Numbered from the stretch's first letter, positions 9,190-22,112 are shown. The stretch is DNA of 64,000 nucleotides from Pseudomonas benzenivorans (GCF_033547155.1 NZ_CP137892.1:2356001-2420000); one strand, 5' to 3'. Program-made: numbers and translations. Notes: generated by a model not told the origin, from the letters alone.

Positions 9190-9858
9190 TTACCACGCAG
9201 CCAAGGCCGGATTGCGGGATACCGCAACAGCCGGCCGACTGTCCTTAGCGGTCTCACGCTTCTTCGCCCACTGGGTGAGCAGCACCATCGCGACGAAGCC
9301 GCCGACGATCATCACCGGGTAGGCGGCGAGGATTTCAGTCAGCGAGTACTTCCAGGACAGCGGGCGACCGACGCCCAGCATCGCGGCATAGAACCAGGAA
9401 ACCCCCGACAGCGCACCGGCGAACAGGGCGAACAGGCGCATGCTGAAGTTCAACTCGAGCAGCGAGCCGGCCTTCTGCAGGGCGGGCAGCACCAGGCCGT
9501 GCAGCAGCATGCCGTTGAAGGTCAGCAGCATCACGATGGTGATCTTGGCCTGCAGCTTGGGGTTGAGCAGATAGGACAGGCCGTTGGCATTGATGTCGAG
9601 CCAGATGATGGCGATGCCACTGACCCAGAGTACCGCCAGCGCAGCGGACACGGACTTCTGCAGGCTCTCCATGTGCTGGCTGTCCTGCAGGTGGGATTTC
9701 CCCCCCTTGAACAATTCTTTGATCATCGCGAAATCGCTGCTCAGCACCATGCCGATGGCGACACAGCAAGCGATCAGGTGCGCATACACTATCCCTAGGC
9801 GCATAAACTCCATGGTGGTTTTTTGCTCGAAGAACGCAGCAATTATAGTCAGGTCCAT
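9190..9858 (-). CDS. Conserved integral membrane protein of unknown function
   Basis: A 222-residue protein with five to seven hydrophobic helices and a positively charged tail (QWAKKRETAKDSRP). The frame is open farther upstream, but ATG 9858 has an AAAGAGG site at the right distance, and the protein then begins MDLTIIAAFFEQ. Histidines occur inside helices (VYAHLIACC, MLLHGLVLPAL), which could bind heme or metal, but no recognised signature is present. I do not recognise a characterised family. It stands alone between the terminator at 9096 and a gene-poor stretch. Confidence 0.7.
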   Translation of the reverse strand: MDLTIIAAFFEQKTTMEFMRLGIVYAHLIACCVAIGMVLSSDFAMIKELFKGGKSHLQDSQHMESLQKSVSAALAVLWVSGIAIIWLDINANGLSYLLNPKLQAKITIVMLLTFNGMLLHGLVLPALQKAGSLLELNFSMRLFALFAGALSGVSWFYAAMLGVGRPLSWKYSLTEILAAYPVMIVGGFVAMVLLTQWAKKRETAKDSRPAVAVSRNPALAAW

Positions 9859-10410
9859 GGGTGCCTCTTTCTTATAATCGGGTGAACCCGGCCGTCGAGT
9901 AGCCAGATTCATTTCTTACATTTGCAGTGAAGAAACGACTCCAGTGCAGCCTTATCGGTTTCAGTGAAGAAACATCAAATGCAGAACGGCCTGGCGAATG
10001 AACTTCTAATCATTCGATTTCCTCTTTCAACAGTAAAAAGCTCCCTCTGCACATGACTCGTGCCTGTGAGAAAAAGCTCCTGGGGTTTGCATGAAAGCGA
10101 GGCGAATGCCGCCGCCCTCGATTGGCTACTTTCTGAGCAGCAGAAGTCGAAATCGTTCAATTTCCACCCACTGACGCCGACGAACGGCGGAGCCCCTGCG
10201 GTAGCGCAACAGCCATCTCCGGCCCGAGACCAGGTTTTCCGGCCATTCCGACACCCACGACCGATTCCGCGACAGCTTCCGTGAACCAGTTGAACTTTTT
10301 TACCAGGCCATGTGACTTACTAGTCAGGATCGGTCATCAACACCTATGACCGGCCAGCGTGCAGCCACGCCGCTGTCCCTACACCTTTTGGGATCACCTC
10401 GGAGACCCCC
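9859..10410. other. Gene-poor intergenic region (552 bases)
   Basis: This stretch is clearly more AT-rich around 9980-10080 than its neighbours. It carries only short frames without good ribosome-binding sites (for example 9975-10160 minus and 10060-10284 plus), which I do not call. It must contain the promoter of the membrane-protein gene and that of the 89-residue gene. One palindrome is listed separately. Confidence 0.5.
10331..10352. promoter_or_regulatory. Inverted repeat, possible operator
   Basis: CGGTCAT at 10331-10337 and ATGACCG at 10346-10352 form perfect 7-base arms with an 8-base spacer, 58 bases before the 89-residue gene. Arm length and spacing suit a dimeric repressor, but the regulator is not identifiable. 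Confidence 0.35.
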
Positions 10411-10680
10411 ATGAACGCCCCGTTGCGCTTCAACGAAGCCCTACTGATCGCCGACCGCGCCTTCAAACCCTTTCAATGTGTTGCCTGGTCCCCGCAAGAC
10501 GGCAACGGCGAGCTGAGCCTGACGGTCATCGATCGCACCAGCACCCGCCTGCTCGGCCGTACCCAGCTGTCCAACAGCACCTACAGCGACCCGGAGAAAC
10601 TGGCCAAGGTGTTGAAGACGTCCCGCGACGAGCTGAGCCGCCAAGGCTTCGACCTGGCGCCCTGGAGCATGCCGGAGTAA
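10411..10680 (+). CDS. Conserved hypothetical protein, 89 residues
   Basis: A small soluble protein without signal peptide or membrane helix. GGAG lies eight bases before the ATG, and the codon use is normal for this genome. Notable segments are an N-terminal helix (NEALLIADRAFKPFQCVAW), a beta-rich centre (ELSLTVIDRTSTRLLGRTQL) and a C-terminal helix (DPEKLAKVLKTSRDELSRQGF). I do not recognise a family with known function. It is monocistronic, preceded by a palindrome, and followed by 169 non-coding bases. Confidence 0.7.
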   Translation: MNAPLRFNEALLIADRAFKPFQCVAWSPQDGNGELSLTVIDRTSTRLLGRTQLSNSTYSDPEKLAKVLKTSRDELSRQGFDLAPWSMPE

Positions 10681-10849
10681 CCCGCCGCCCCTGAGGGCAC
10701 GGCCGCACGATCCCTGACTTCGCGGCCTCTGCCCTTGCCTTTCGTGCCCCGCTGCCTGTGGGGCAGTGGCAATATCCGTGGGGCCGTTGTCCTTGTTGCC
10801 ACTTCCCGATTAAGCGCAGACTGCCTCCATCGCCCACCGAGAGTGCGCC

Positions 10850-11842
10850 ATGGATGCCCTGAAAACCGTCGCCTGCCTGCTCTATCCGGACGTCATGAGC
10901 CTGGACGTCACCGGACCGCTGCAGGTCTTCGCCTCCGCCAATGTCGAACTGCGCCGCCAAGGTCGCGCCGAGGCCTACCGCCTGCTGGTATTGGCCGACG
11001 AGGCTGGCCCGGTGGCTACCTCCGCCGGCTTCCAACTGGTGGCCGAACGGGCCTGGCGCGACTGCGACCCGGCCGAGCTGGACACCCTGCTGGTGCCCGG
11101 CGGCCAGGGCCAGGCGGCCCAGTCTACCCATCAACCGCTGCTCGACTGGCTGAGGACGGCCGAAGCCAGGGTTCGCCGACTCGGTTCGGTCTGCTCCGGG
11201 GCCTTGATCCTGGCTGCCGCGGGGCTGCTCGATGGCCGCCGCGCCACCACCCACTGGGCCGACGTGGCGGCCCTGCGCCTTCACGCCGGCATCGAGGTGG
11301 ATGGCGACCGTCTGCACACCTATGACCCTCTGGGCCGCGACGGTGACGCCCATGTCTTCACCTCGGCCGGAGTAACCGCCGGCATCGATCTGGCCCTGGC
11401 CCTGGTCGAAGCCGACCTCGGCCGACCGCTGGCCCTCGCCGTGGCCCGCCGCCTGGTGATGTTCCTGCGCCGCCCCGGCGGTCAGGCGCAGTTCAGCGCA
11501 CTGCTCACCCCGGATGCCAACCAGACGCCACGCCTGCTGAGCCTGCTGGAGTGGATGGCGCAGAACCTGAGCGCCGACCTGTCGCTGGAGACCCTGGCCG
11601 AGCGCGCCAACCTGTCAGCGCGCAGCCTGTCGCGCCTGTTCGTGCGAGAAACGGGCATGGGTCCGGGCCGCTACGTCGAGCAGTTGCGCCTGGACGCCGC
11701 CCGAGCCCTGCTGCAGGACAGCGGTGCCTCCATCGGCACCGTGGCCCGGCTGACCGGCTTTCGCCACCCGGAAAACCTGCGCCGCAGCTTCCACAAGCAC
11801 TTGGCGGTGAGCCCGCAGGACTACGCCCAACGTTTCGCCTGA
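10850..11842 (+). CDS. GlxA-type transcriptional regulator (DJ-1/PfpI domain plus AraC helix-turn-helix)
   Basis: 330 residues. Residues about 5-170 form a DJ-1/PfpI amidotransferase-like domain: VPGGQGQ, and a cysteine in GSVCSGALILAAAGLLDGRRATTHW, the usual elbow with Cys and downstream His. Residues about 230-328 form an AraC-type double helix-turn-helix (LETLAERANLSARSLSRLFVRETG ... IGTVARLTGFRHPENLRRSFHKHLAVSPQDY). This architecture is that of ArgR/GbdR/CdhR-like and other GlxA-family activators, which often control amine or amino-acid catabolism. The DUF1272 and MFS genes follow directly on the same strand and are candidate targets. Confidence 0.9.
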   Translation: MDALKTVACLLYPDVMSLDVTGPLQVFASANVELRRQGRAEAYRLLVLADEAGPVATSAGFQLVAERAWRDCDPAELDTLLVPGGQGQAAQSTHQPLLDWLRTAEARVRRLGSVCSGALILAAAGLLDGRRATTHWADVAALRLHAGIEVDGDRLHTYDPLGRDGDAHVFTSAGVTAGIDLALALVEADLGRPLALAVARRLVMFLRRPGGQAQFSALLTPDANQTPRLLSLLEWMAQNLSADLSLETLAERANLSARSLSRLFVRETGMGPGRYVEQLRLDAARALLQDSGASIGTVARLTGFRHPENLRRSFHKHLAVSPQDYAQRFA

Positions 11843-11856
11843 ACCCAGGAGCTCCC

Positions 11857-12096
11857 ATGCTGCAACTACGCCCCGGCTGCGAATGCTGCGACCGCGATCT
11901 GCCGCCCGAATCCCAGGACGCCATGATCTGTTCCTTCGAGTGCACCTTCTGCCGCGACTGCGCGCAAGGCCGCCTGCATGGCCACTGTCCCAACTGCGGC
12001 GGCGAACTGCTGCGCAGGCCGGTCCGCCCAGCGGACAAGCTCGCGCGCTTTCCCGCCACCAAAGACCGCATCCACAACCCCACCGGCTGCCCCTGA
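11857..12096 (+). CDS. DUF1272 cysteine-rich zinc-ribbon-like protein
   Basis: A 79-residue protein starting 14 bases after the regulator gene, with CAGGAG before ATG 11857. Cysteine pairs CECC, CTFC-RDC and CPNC within the first 50 residues make it the small DUF1272 family, presumed to bind zinc with a treble-clef or ribbon fold. Function is unknown. Its position between the GlxA-type regulator and an MFS transporter suggests it is co-transcribed with both. A longer upstream frame exists but would lie inside the regulator gene. Confidence 0.85.
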   Translation: MLQLRPGCECCDRDLPPESQDAMICSFECTFCRDCAQGRLHGHCPNCGGELLRRPVRPADKLARFPATKDRIHNPTGCP

Positions 12097-12106
12097 GAGT
12101 TTCGCC

Positions 12107-13276
12107 ATGCTGCTACTGCGCAATCCCACCCTGCTGCGCCTGTTCCTCGCCCAAGCGCTGTTCTGGAGCTGTACCCTGATCGGCGTGACCCTGACCTCGC
12201 TGGTCGGGTTGCAACTGGCGCCGCTCAATATCCTGGCCACCCTGCCGTTGGCCCTGCTGGTGCTCGGCTACCTGCTGACGACTCAGCCCTTGTCTAATTT
12301 CATGCAGCGCCGCGGGCGGCGTGCCGGCCTGCTGCTCGGCGCCGGCGCCGGCGTGCTGGGCGGCCTGATCAGTGCCGCCGGAGTCTGGCTGGCCGACTTC
12401 GGCCTGTTCTGCCTGGGCTCGCTGATCCTCGGCATGTACCAGGCCTCGGCCATGTACTACCGCTTCGCCGCCCTGGAGGCGGTGGACACCGCCCATCAGG
12501 GGCGCGCCACCGCCTGGGTGGTGGGCGGTGGTCTGTGCGCCGCACTGCTGGCCCCCGAGCTGACCCTGTGGGCACGGGACGCGCTGGCCACGCCCTTCAC
12601 CGGCGCTTATCTGGCGGTGGCCGCCCTGGCGGCCCTGGCCCTGCCGCTGCTCGCCGGCCTGCGCCAGGGCGCGCTGCCGCCGCGCAACGCCGGCGGTCTG
12701 CAGGCCATGCGCAGCCTGCTCGCCCGTCCCACGGTGCGCGCGGCCATGGCCACCACGGCCATCGGCCACGGTCTGATGATTCTGGTGATGAACGCCACGC
12801 CGCTGGCCATGAGCTTCTGCGGCCTGCCACTAGCAACCGGCGCCGAGGTGATCCGCTGGCATATGGTCGGCATGTTTCTGCCGGCCTTCGTCGCCGGGCC
12901 GCTGGTCGACCGCCTCGGCGCACGGCACGTGGCACTGCTCGGGGTCGCCCTGCTCGCCGCCAGTTCGGCCGTCGCCCTGACTGGCCAGCAGCAAGCGCAC
13001 TTCCTGATTTCCTCGGTACTGCTGGGCATGGGCTGGAACCTGATGCTGGTGGCGGGTACCACCTTGCTCGGCCAGGGCCATGCCCCGGAGGAGCGCGGTC
13101 AGGCCCAGGCGCTGATGGAGCTGGGCAACGGCGCGGTGGCGGCCTGCGCCTCCTTCGCCTCGGGCGCGTTGATCAGCGGCCTGGGCTGGAACCCGGTGAA
13201 CCTGGCCATGCTGCCGCTGCTCGCCCTGGTCCTGTTGGCCCTGGCCGGCGACAGGCGTCAAGCCCAACCGGCCTAG
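12107..13276 (+). CDS. Major facilitator superfamily transporter
   Basis: A 389-residue inner-membrane protein with about twelve helices, starting 10 bases after the DUF1272 stop (MLLLRNPTLLRLFLAQALFW). The cytoplasmic loop QPLSNFMQRRGRRAG between helices 2 and 3 resembles the MFS signature, and the matching second-half loop is PLVDRLGARHVALLG. A frame extending farther upstream is rejected because it overlaps DUF1272 and does not begin with a helix. It probably exports or imports a small solute under the control of the adjacent GlxA-type regulator; the substrate is unknown. Confidence 0.85.
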   Translation: MLLLRNPTLLRLFLAQALFWSCTLIGVTLTSLVGLQLAPLNILATLPLALLVLGYLLTTQPLSNFMQRRGRRAGLLLGAGAGVLGGLISAAGVWLADFGLFCLGSLILGMYQASAMYYRFAALEAVDTAHQGRATAWVVGGGLCAALLAPELTLWARDALATPFTGAYLAVAALAALALPLLAGLRQGALPPRNAGGLQAMRSLLARPTVRAAMATTAIGHGLMILVMNATPLAMSFCGLPLATGAEVIRWHMVGMFLPAFVAGPLVDRLGARHVALLGVALLAASSAVALTGQQQAHFLISSVLLGMGWNLMLVAGTTLLGQGHAPEERGQAQALMELGNGAVAACASFASGALISGLGWNPVNLAMLPLLALVLLALAGDRRQAQPA

Positions 13277-13306
13277 AGCGGCGCAAGGAGCCCCCAGACG
13301 CCTCGT

Positions 13307-14266
13307 TCAGGAGGCGCCGTAGACGCGCACCTGATTGCGTCCGCCCTGCTTCGCCGCATAGAGGGCATGGTCCGCCCATTCGATGAACTGCTGGTAATCG
13401 TTGCTGCGCGCAGAGAGATCGGCGACCCCAAGGCTGATGGTCACCGGGATCGACTGGCCGTCATGGTTCACCGTCATGGCCGCCACCGACTGGCGCAGGC
13501 GCTCGGCGAACAGTTTGGCGCCCTCGACGTCGGTGTCCGGCAGCAGCACGGCGAACTCCTCACCGCCATAGCGCCCTGCGGTGTCGGTGTTACGCACCTG
13601 GGCCTGAACCAGCTTGGCCACGCCCTGGATCACCTTGTCGCCAGCCGGGTGGCCAAAGCCGTCATTGACCCGTTTGAAATGATCGATGTCGAACATCACC
13701 AGCGCAGCCATGCTCTGATAACGCTGATGACGCGCATACTCCAGGCGCAAAACCTCTTCCCAGTGCCCCCGGTTGCTCAAGCCGGTGAGACGATCGGTAC
13801 GCGACAGCCGCTGCAGCTCGCCGTTAGCGGCCTGCAATTGGCGCTTGTTGATCGCCACCTCGGTCACGTCGTAGATGATCACGCAGATATGCGTGACCTC
13901 ACTGTTGGTCGCACGCAGGGGGATCAGCGTGACGTTCTGGTACATGTGGTCTTCCTGACCGGTGATCGGCTGGTAGTTCTTGAAGCGCACCAGGTAGGGC
14001 CGCTGCTCCCAGATGGTGAAAGCCGGCGTCCCCAGCAGGGTGACGGTCTCCAGCTTGTGGCGGAACCAGGCCTCGTCCACCTCGGGGAACACCGTGAAGA
14101 AGGACTGCAGGTGAACCTCGTCGGGCGGACGACCGGAATGGTTCTCCATGAAGCTGTTCCAGATTTCGATGCGGCACTCGCGATCCAGCATGACCACCCC
14201 GACATCGATGCTCTGCACGATCTCCATCAGCCTGTGAAAGTCGTTGAAGTCCAGCGGTGCGGTCAT
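13307..14266 (-). CDS. PAS-GGDEF diguanylate cyclase
   Basis: 319 residues. Residues about 10-140 are a PAS sensor (VGVVMLDRECRIEIWNSFMENHSG), followed by a short coil (NKRQLQAANGELQRLSRTD) and a GGDEF domain (150-315). The active-site signature is intact as RYGGEEF, and an RxxD inhibitory site (RNTD) lies exactly five residues before it, so the enzyme should make c-di-GMP with product feedback. There are no membrane helices, so it is cytosolic. Its ATG lies two bases after the stop of the REC-CheX gene, so the two are a single signalling unit. Confidence 0.92.
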   Translation of the reverse strand: MTAPLDFNDFHRLMEIVQSIDVGVVMLDRECRIEIWNSFMENHSGRPPDEVHLQSFFTVFPEVDEAWFRHKLETVTLLGTPAFTIWEQRPYLVRFKNYQPITGQEDHMYQNVTLIPLRATNSEVTHICVIIYDVTEVAINKRQLQAANGELQRLSRTDRLTGLSNRGHWEEVLRLEYARHQRYQSMAALVMFDIDHFKRVNDGFGHPAGDKVIQGVAKLVQAQVRNTDTAGRYGGEEFAVLLPDTDVEGAKLFAERLRQSVAAMTVNHDGQSIPVTISLGVADLSARSNDYQQFIEWADHALYAAKQGGRNQVRVYGAS

Positions 14267-14268
14267 GG

Positions 14269-15270
14269 TCAGCTCATCAGGTAGGCGGTTTTGTGGGAGA
14301 GCCTGGCCACCGAGTCCTCGGTGAACAACAGCAGCAGGTCGAAGTGAATGTCATGGCCTTCCAGGCTGTAGCTGAGCTCGACCGCCAGGGTCTTCTTCCA
14401 GCGGCGCTGGTTGACGCGAATCAGCTCCTCGATGGACGAGTGCTGGCCCAGCACCACCGGATGCCCTTGGGAGAAGCTGACATCGAGCTGCTCGGCTATA
14501 CCGCCCAAGCAGGCGCCGATCAGAATGCTGGCAAGGTCCAGCAACATCTCCAGCTCGCCTTCCTGATTGACCGGTTTCCAACGCATCAGCCGGGCCATGT
14601 CCCGCACTTCGGAGTCATGGAAGATCAGCAACGCCTCCCCCGCGATGCCGCTGCCGATATAGCCCTGGCACACCGCAGACAGCCGGTCGCCCTGCTGAGC
14701 ATGGGCCAGGGCCATATGCAGCTCGCCAACCTCGAGGATATTGACGTTGGGGATCGGCAAGCGCACGAACACGTCGAGCAGCCTGGCCAACAGGGCCGCC
14801 GCCTGGCCCATCGCCACGTTCACCACCTCGCGAAAGGCATCGCGGAACTGCACGCTGGGCTCGGTGACCGCGGGTCGCCCTGCCAACTCATTCGACGGCT
14901 CGCCCAGCAGGCCATGGTCGAGCAAGGTACGCCGCAGTAGATCAGGCTCGACGGGCTTCTTCAGGAAGGCCAGCGCACCGAGTTCGTGGACTCGCCTGAT
15001 CGCCTCGTCCTGGACGTCACCGGAAACGACGATGACCTGGGTATCGAGTGCTTCGGCGCGGAGCGCCGCCAGGACCTCATAACCGTCCATCTCGGGCATG
15101 GTCAGGTCGAGCAGGACCAGGTCGACGCTGCCCTGGCGGATGGCCTCGAGTCCCTCGCGGCCATTGGCTGCCTGCACCACGGTCACCGGCCAATCGGCAG
15201 GCAGTGCGCGGATCAGCTGTTTGCGCGCCATGTTTGAGTCATCACACACCAGCAACGAGGAAATCGGCAA
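14269..15270 (-). CDS. Response regulator with CheC/CheX-like output domain
   Basis: 333 residues. The receiver domain (1-120) has DDSN, phospho-acceptor Asp in VLLDLTMPEMDGYE (about 55), and Lys in FLKKPVEP. A linker is followed by a CheC/CheX-like phosphatase or chemotaxis domain (about 140-330) with QFRDAFREVVNVAMGQAAALLARLL. The start is TTG 15270; the first ATG in frame would remove beta-strand 1 and the acidic pair of the receiver. It is translationally close to the diguanylate cyclase downstream, so phosphorylation of this regulator probably sets the output of that cyclase. This type of pair occurs widely in Pseudomonas; its kinase is not in the window. Confidence 0.85.
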   Translation of the reverse strand: MPISSLLVCDDSNMARKQLIRALPADWPVTVVQAANGREGLEAIRQGSVDLVLLDLTMPEMDGYEVLAALRAEALDTQVIVVSGDVQDEAIRRVHELGALAFLKKPVEPDLLRRTLLDHGLLGEPSNELAGRPAVTEPSVQFRDAFREVVNVAMGQAAALLARLLDVFVRLPIPNVNILEVGELHMALAHAQQGDRLSAVCQGYIGSGIAGEALLIFHDSEVRDMARLMRWKPVNQEGELEMLLDLASILIGACLGGIAEQLDVSFSQGHPVVLGQHSSIEELIRVNQRRWKKTLAVELSYSLEGHDIHFDLLLLFTEDSVARLSHKTAYLMS

Positions 15271-15371
15271 GGTCGCGGGCTCTCTCAGTGGGCTAGATTG
15301 TTATTTCTGCGCAGCATAGCAGCAGCGCACTCGCCGATGCATAGCCTGTTTGGCCCCGCCTCTAAACGAAA

Positions 15372-15393
15372 AAGGCGACCCTGGGGTCGCCTT
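15372..15393 (-). terminator. Rho-independent terminator of nfuA
   Basis: Stem AAGGCGACC (15372-15380) pairs with 15385-15393 around a 4-base loop. Read on the minus strand it is followed by TTTTTCGTTT, a good U-tract. Confidence 0.85.
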
Positions 15394-15409
15394 CTCTCGA
15401 GCTGCTGCC

Positions 15410-15994
15410 TCAGTAATAGGCATTTTCCTTGTTGCTGTGGTCGGTCACGTCGCGCACGCCCTTCAGCTCCGGAATACGCTGAAGCAAGGTCTTCTCGATG
15501 CCCTCCTTGAGGGTCAGGTCCGCCTGGCCGCAGCCCTGGCAACCGCCGCCGAATTGCAGCACGGCGATACCGTCGTCAACCACGTCGATCAGGCTGACCT
15601 GGCCGCCGTGGCTGGCCAGGCCCGGGTTGATCTCGGTCTGCAGGTAATAGTTGATGCGCTCGTTGAGCGGGCTGTCCTCGTTGACCATGGGCACCTTGGC
15701 ATTCGGCGCCTTGATGGTCAGCTGGCCGCCCATGCGGTCGGTGGCGTAGTCGACCACGGCGTCCTCCAGGAACGGCTCGCTGACGGCGTCGATCCAGGCG
15801 GTGAAACTGGCCAGGGCCAGGGCGGTGTCCTCGGCCTTCTGCTCGCCCGGCTTGCAGTAGGCGATACAGGTCTCCGCATATTGGGTGCCCGGCTGGGTGA
15901 TGAAGATGCGGATGCCGATGCCGGTGGTGTTCTGCTTGCTCAGCAGATCGGCCAGGTAATCGTGGGCGGCGTCAGTTATGGTGATGGTGCTCAT
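15410..15994 (-). CDS. nfuA: Fe/S biogenesis protein NfuA
   Basis: A 194-residue carrier that assembles and delivers [4Fe-4S] clusters to client apoproteins in the cytosol. The N-terminal degenerate A-type domain (1-100) starts [15 protein letters not shown], and the C-terminal NFU domain carries the cluster-binding C-x-x-C in [15 protein letters not shown]. The length equals the E. coli and P. aeruginosa proteins. ATG 15994 has GAGGAG upstream; a longer open frame upstream is not coding. It has its own terminator and appears monocistronic. The MetH and CysI genes also belong to the sulphur and Fe/S area nearby, but no operon link is seen. Confidence 0.96.
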   Translation of the reverse strand: MSTITITDAAHDYLADLLSKQNTTGIGIRIFITQPGTQYAETCIAYCKPGEQKAEDTALALASFTAWIDAVSEPFLEDAVVDYATDRMGGQLTIKAPNAKVPMVNEDSPLNERINYYLQTEINPGLASHGGQVSLIDVVDDGIAVLQFGGGCQGCGQADLTLKEGIEKTLLQRIPELKGVRDVTDHSNKENAYY

Positions 15995-16135
15995 GGCAAC
16001 TCCTCGCAGACATGGGCGCAGTGTACGCCAAGCAGCCTCCCTCGATAAAGCCTGAGCGTTTCCGTCGGATAAGCTGTTGCAACAAGTGGCGCAGCGGCGA
16101 ATCCAACGCTCAGGTTCCCGGAGTGAGTGCCCGTC

Positions 16136-16927
16136 ATGAACAAGCTGCTGCCTGTCTTGGCCCTCGCCCTGCTGCTCGGCACTCCCCCAGCCCGTGCCGA
16201 AGGCGTGCTGCAGTTCAGCAGCGGCGTCACGGCCAACACCGTGCTGGAGCTCTACACCTCGCAGGGTTGCAGCTCCTGCCCGCCGGCCGACCGCTGGCTG
16301 TCGGGCTTGCGCGAACATCCGTCGCTGTGGAACGGCCTGATCCCTCTGGCCTTCCATGTCGACTACTGGGATCGCCTGGGATGGCCGGACCCCTTCGCCA
16401 ATCCCGGACACAGTGCCCGTCAGCGTGCCTATTTCCGCATCGGCGCCAGCCGCAGCGTCTATACCCCGGGATTCATCCTGGCCGGACGCGAGTGGCACGG
16501 CTGGTTTCGCGGCCAGCCGCTGCCCCTGCCCGGTCCCGAGGAGGTCGGCAGCCTGACCCTGATGCTGGACGGTGACAGGCTGCGCCTGGCGTTCGTGCCC
16601 GGCCGGCCCGCACCACCCGGCCTGACCGCCCATGTCGCCCGCCTCGGCTTCGGTCTGCGCACCGAAGTGCGCCGCGGCGAGAACGCCGGCCGGCTGCTCG
16701 AACATGACTTCGTGGTGCTAAGCCTGCAACAGCTCGCCGCCCATGCAGCGAACCGCTGGCAGACGCGCGTGCACGACGAGCCACGTGGCGAGCGCCAGGC
16801 CATAGTCGCCTGGCTCAGCGCCCCGGGGCAGGTCGCCCCCTACCAGGCAGTCGGCGGCTGGTTGCCCACTCTGACAGGCCAGGACGATGGCCAGGCGAAA
16901 CGGCCCGCTACCGAACCAGCGCCCTGA
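16136..16927 (+). CDS. DUF1223 secreted thioredoxin-like protein
   Basis: About 263 residues with a typical signal peptide ([21 protein letters not shown]). The mature part begins with a thioredoxin-like strand and a CSSC motif ([18 protein letters not shown]), followed by [15 protein letters not shown], which is the DUF1223 hallmark. The family is predicted to be periplasmic and possibly redox active through the C-x-x-C. A GTG at 16127 is an alternative start; ATG 16136 gives the cleaner signal peptide. It is divergent from nfuA. Confidence 0.85.
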   Translation: MNKLLPVLALALLLGTPPARAEGVLQFSSGVTANTVLELYTSQGCSSCPPADRWLSGLREHPSLWNGLIPLAFHVDYWDRLGWPDPFANPGHSARQRAYFRIGASRSVYTPGFILAGREWHGWFRGQPLPLPGPEEVGSLTLMLDGDRLRLAFVPGRPAPPGLTAHVARLGFGLRTEVRRGENAGRLLEHDFVVLSLQQLAAHAANRWQTRVHDEPRGERQAIVAWLSAPGQVAPYQAVGGWLPTLTGQDDGQAKRPATEPAP

Positions 16928-17029
16928 GAGACCGTTACGAGTACGGCCCCATCGATCCTCTGCAATACTCTGGATAGGAACAACGCGCTTTATTGGAGAA
17001 ACCACCCGCCACGAAATAGGAGCCTCCGG

Positions 17030-17446
17030 ATGTACCGCCAAATCATGATTCCCGTCGACCTGGCCCATGTCGAGCGCCTGGAAAAAGCCCTGAAGACCGG
17101 CGCCGACCTGGCCAAGGTCTATGGCGCTCCGATCTGCTATGTCGGTGTGTCGAGCAACACGCCCAGCGCGGTGGCCCACAACCCGACCGAGTTCACCGCC
17201 AAGATGGAGGCCTTCGCCAAGGCCCAGGCCGAGAAATACGGCCTGAGCACAGTCAGTAGCGCGGCCTATATCAGCCATGACCCGGCCGTGGACCTGGACA
17301 AGACCCTGTTGAAGGCGGCCAAGGAGCAGGGTGCCGACCTGGTGGTCATGGCTTCCCACGTGCCCGGCCTGGTCGAGCACCTGTTCGCCTCGAACGCCGG
17401 GTATTTCGCCTCCTACTCCGACGCTTCCGTGCTGGTAGTGCGCTGA
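17030..17446 (+). CDS. Universal stress protein (UspA family), degenerate ATP loop
   Basis: A 138-residue single-domain Usp. It has the N-terminal strand YRQIMIPVDLAHVERLEKAL and the C-terminal DLVVMASHVPGLVEHLFAS ... SVLVVR. The ATP-binding consensus G-x2-G-x9-G-S/T is not conserved: the first two glycines are replaced in the ASHVPG stretch and the last position reads SN. This suggests a non-ATP-binding, UspA-like homodimer. AGGAG precedes the ATG. It is monocistronic and probably induced by stress or stationary phase, as for the family. Confidence 0.88.
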   Translation: MYRQIMIPVDLAHVERLEKALKTGADLAKVYGAPICYVGVSSNTPSAVAHNPTEFTAKMEAFAKAQAEKYGLSTVSSAAYISHDPAVDLDKTLLKAAKEQGADLVVMASHVPGLVEHLFASNAGYFASYSDASVLVVR

Positions 17447-17708
17447 GACGATTGCTGCGAGCACCCAGGCCGCTCAGCAACGCTCGCGGCCCAGGGCGCC
17501 GACAGCGGCCGACGCGGCTCGCGAATCTCGCAAGGAGCCCCCCCCAAGGACGCCCCCGTTCGGTACACGCGCACCGATCAACCGGGGGGCGCAGGCGCAC
17601 TGCCCAACATGAGCATCATTCATGCAAACGGGGCGACTGATCCAAAAGTGCACAGCTTTGCTATGATCGCCGACCCATAGTTTCCGCTTTGCTCAGGTAG
17701 TACCGTCC

Positions 17709-21425
<3,717 letters not shown>

Positions 21426-21442
21426 AGCCGATCCTCGAACAG

Positions 21443-21472
21443 CCACAAGGCCCGCCCATGCGGGCCTTGTGG
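21443..21472 (+). terminator. Terminator of metH
   Basis: A 13-bp perfect stem (CCACAAGGCCCGC at 21443-21455, complement at 21460-21472) with a CCAT loop, 18 bases after the stop codon. The T-run is short. Confidence 0.75.
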
Positions 21473-21622
21473 TTTCAGGTCCGGAAGCCTTTCAATACCC
21501 TCGCCGCCTGCCCAGTGACATTTCGTTATATTCGGGCCCGCACCATTAGAATCTGGCTCAGGGCCGATACGGGCCCATGAGAAAATTAACGACCCACTCA
21601 TCTGATTTCGAGGACAACGTCC

Positions 21623-21988
21623 ATGCAGATCCATCGCATCAACCCCACCAAACGCTGGTCCGACATCACCGTTTTCAACGGTATCGCGCACTTTGTCGAG
21701 ATTGCCGACACCGACCCTAAAGCCGACATCAAAGGCCAGGTCGCGCAGATTTTCGCCCAGGCCGAACAGTCGCTGGCGAAGATCGACAGCGACAAGACGC
21801 GCATCCTCTCCACGACTATCTATCTCACCGACTTCGCCAACCTGGCGGCGCTCAACGAACTCTGGGACGCCTGGTTCGAGGAAGGCACGGCGCCAAGCCG
21901 CGCCTGCGTCAAGGCGGAGCTGGCCAACCCGGATTACCTGGTCGAAATGACCTTCGTCGCCGCCGCCGGCGCTGGCTTCGTCGAGTAA
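21623..21988 (+). CDS. RidA/YjgF/UK114 family protein
   Basis: A 121-residue trimeric enamine/imine deaminase-fold protein (MQIHRINPTKRWSDITVFNGIAHF). The family hydrolyses reactive enamines from PLP enzymes. The catalytic arginine of RidA itself is expected in a C-terminal segment corresponding here to SRACVKAELANPDYLVEM, where Arg is present, as are the conserved Ala/Leu and the terminal acid (VE). The sequence is closer to the Rid1-3 type (YoaB/TdcF-like) than to archetypal RidA. It has its own promoter region after the metH terminator, with no operon partner. Confidence 0.85.
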   Translation: MQIHRINPTKRWSDITVFNGIAHFVEIADTDPKADIKGQVAQIFAQAEQSLAKIDSDKTRILSTTIYLTDFANLAALNELWDAWFEEGTAPSRACVKAELANPDYLVEMTFVAAAGAGFVE

Positions 21989-22112
21989 CCGGCCCCGGCC
22001 GCACTTGCCGCCCTATGCCGCTTGGACCAGGGCCTCGGGCCAAATCACTAGCCAGCGGCCAGTATTGCCAGGGCATAATGCGGCCAACCCCACAGACGAC
22101 ACCCGTTAGGCC

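Noticed and set aside
10060..10284. A 74-residue frame in the intergenic region after the membrane protein
   Set aside because: No ribosome-binding site, unusual composition for this genome, and an opposing frame of similar quality.
17447..17708. Cobalamin riboswitch in front of metH
   Set aside because: The 262-base leader is long enough, but I see no B12 box or matching core stems.
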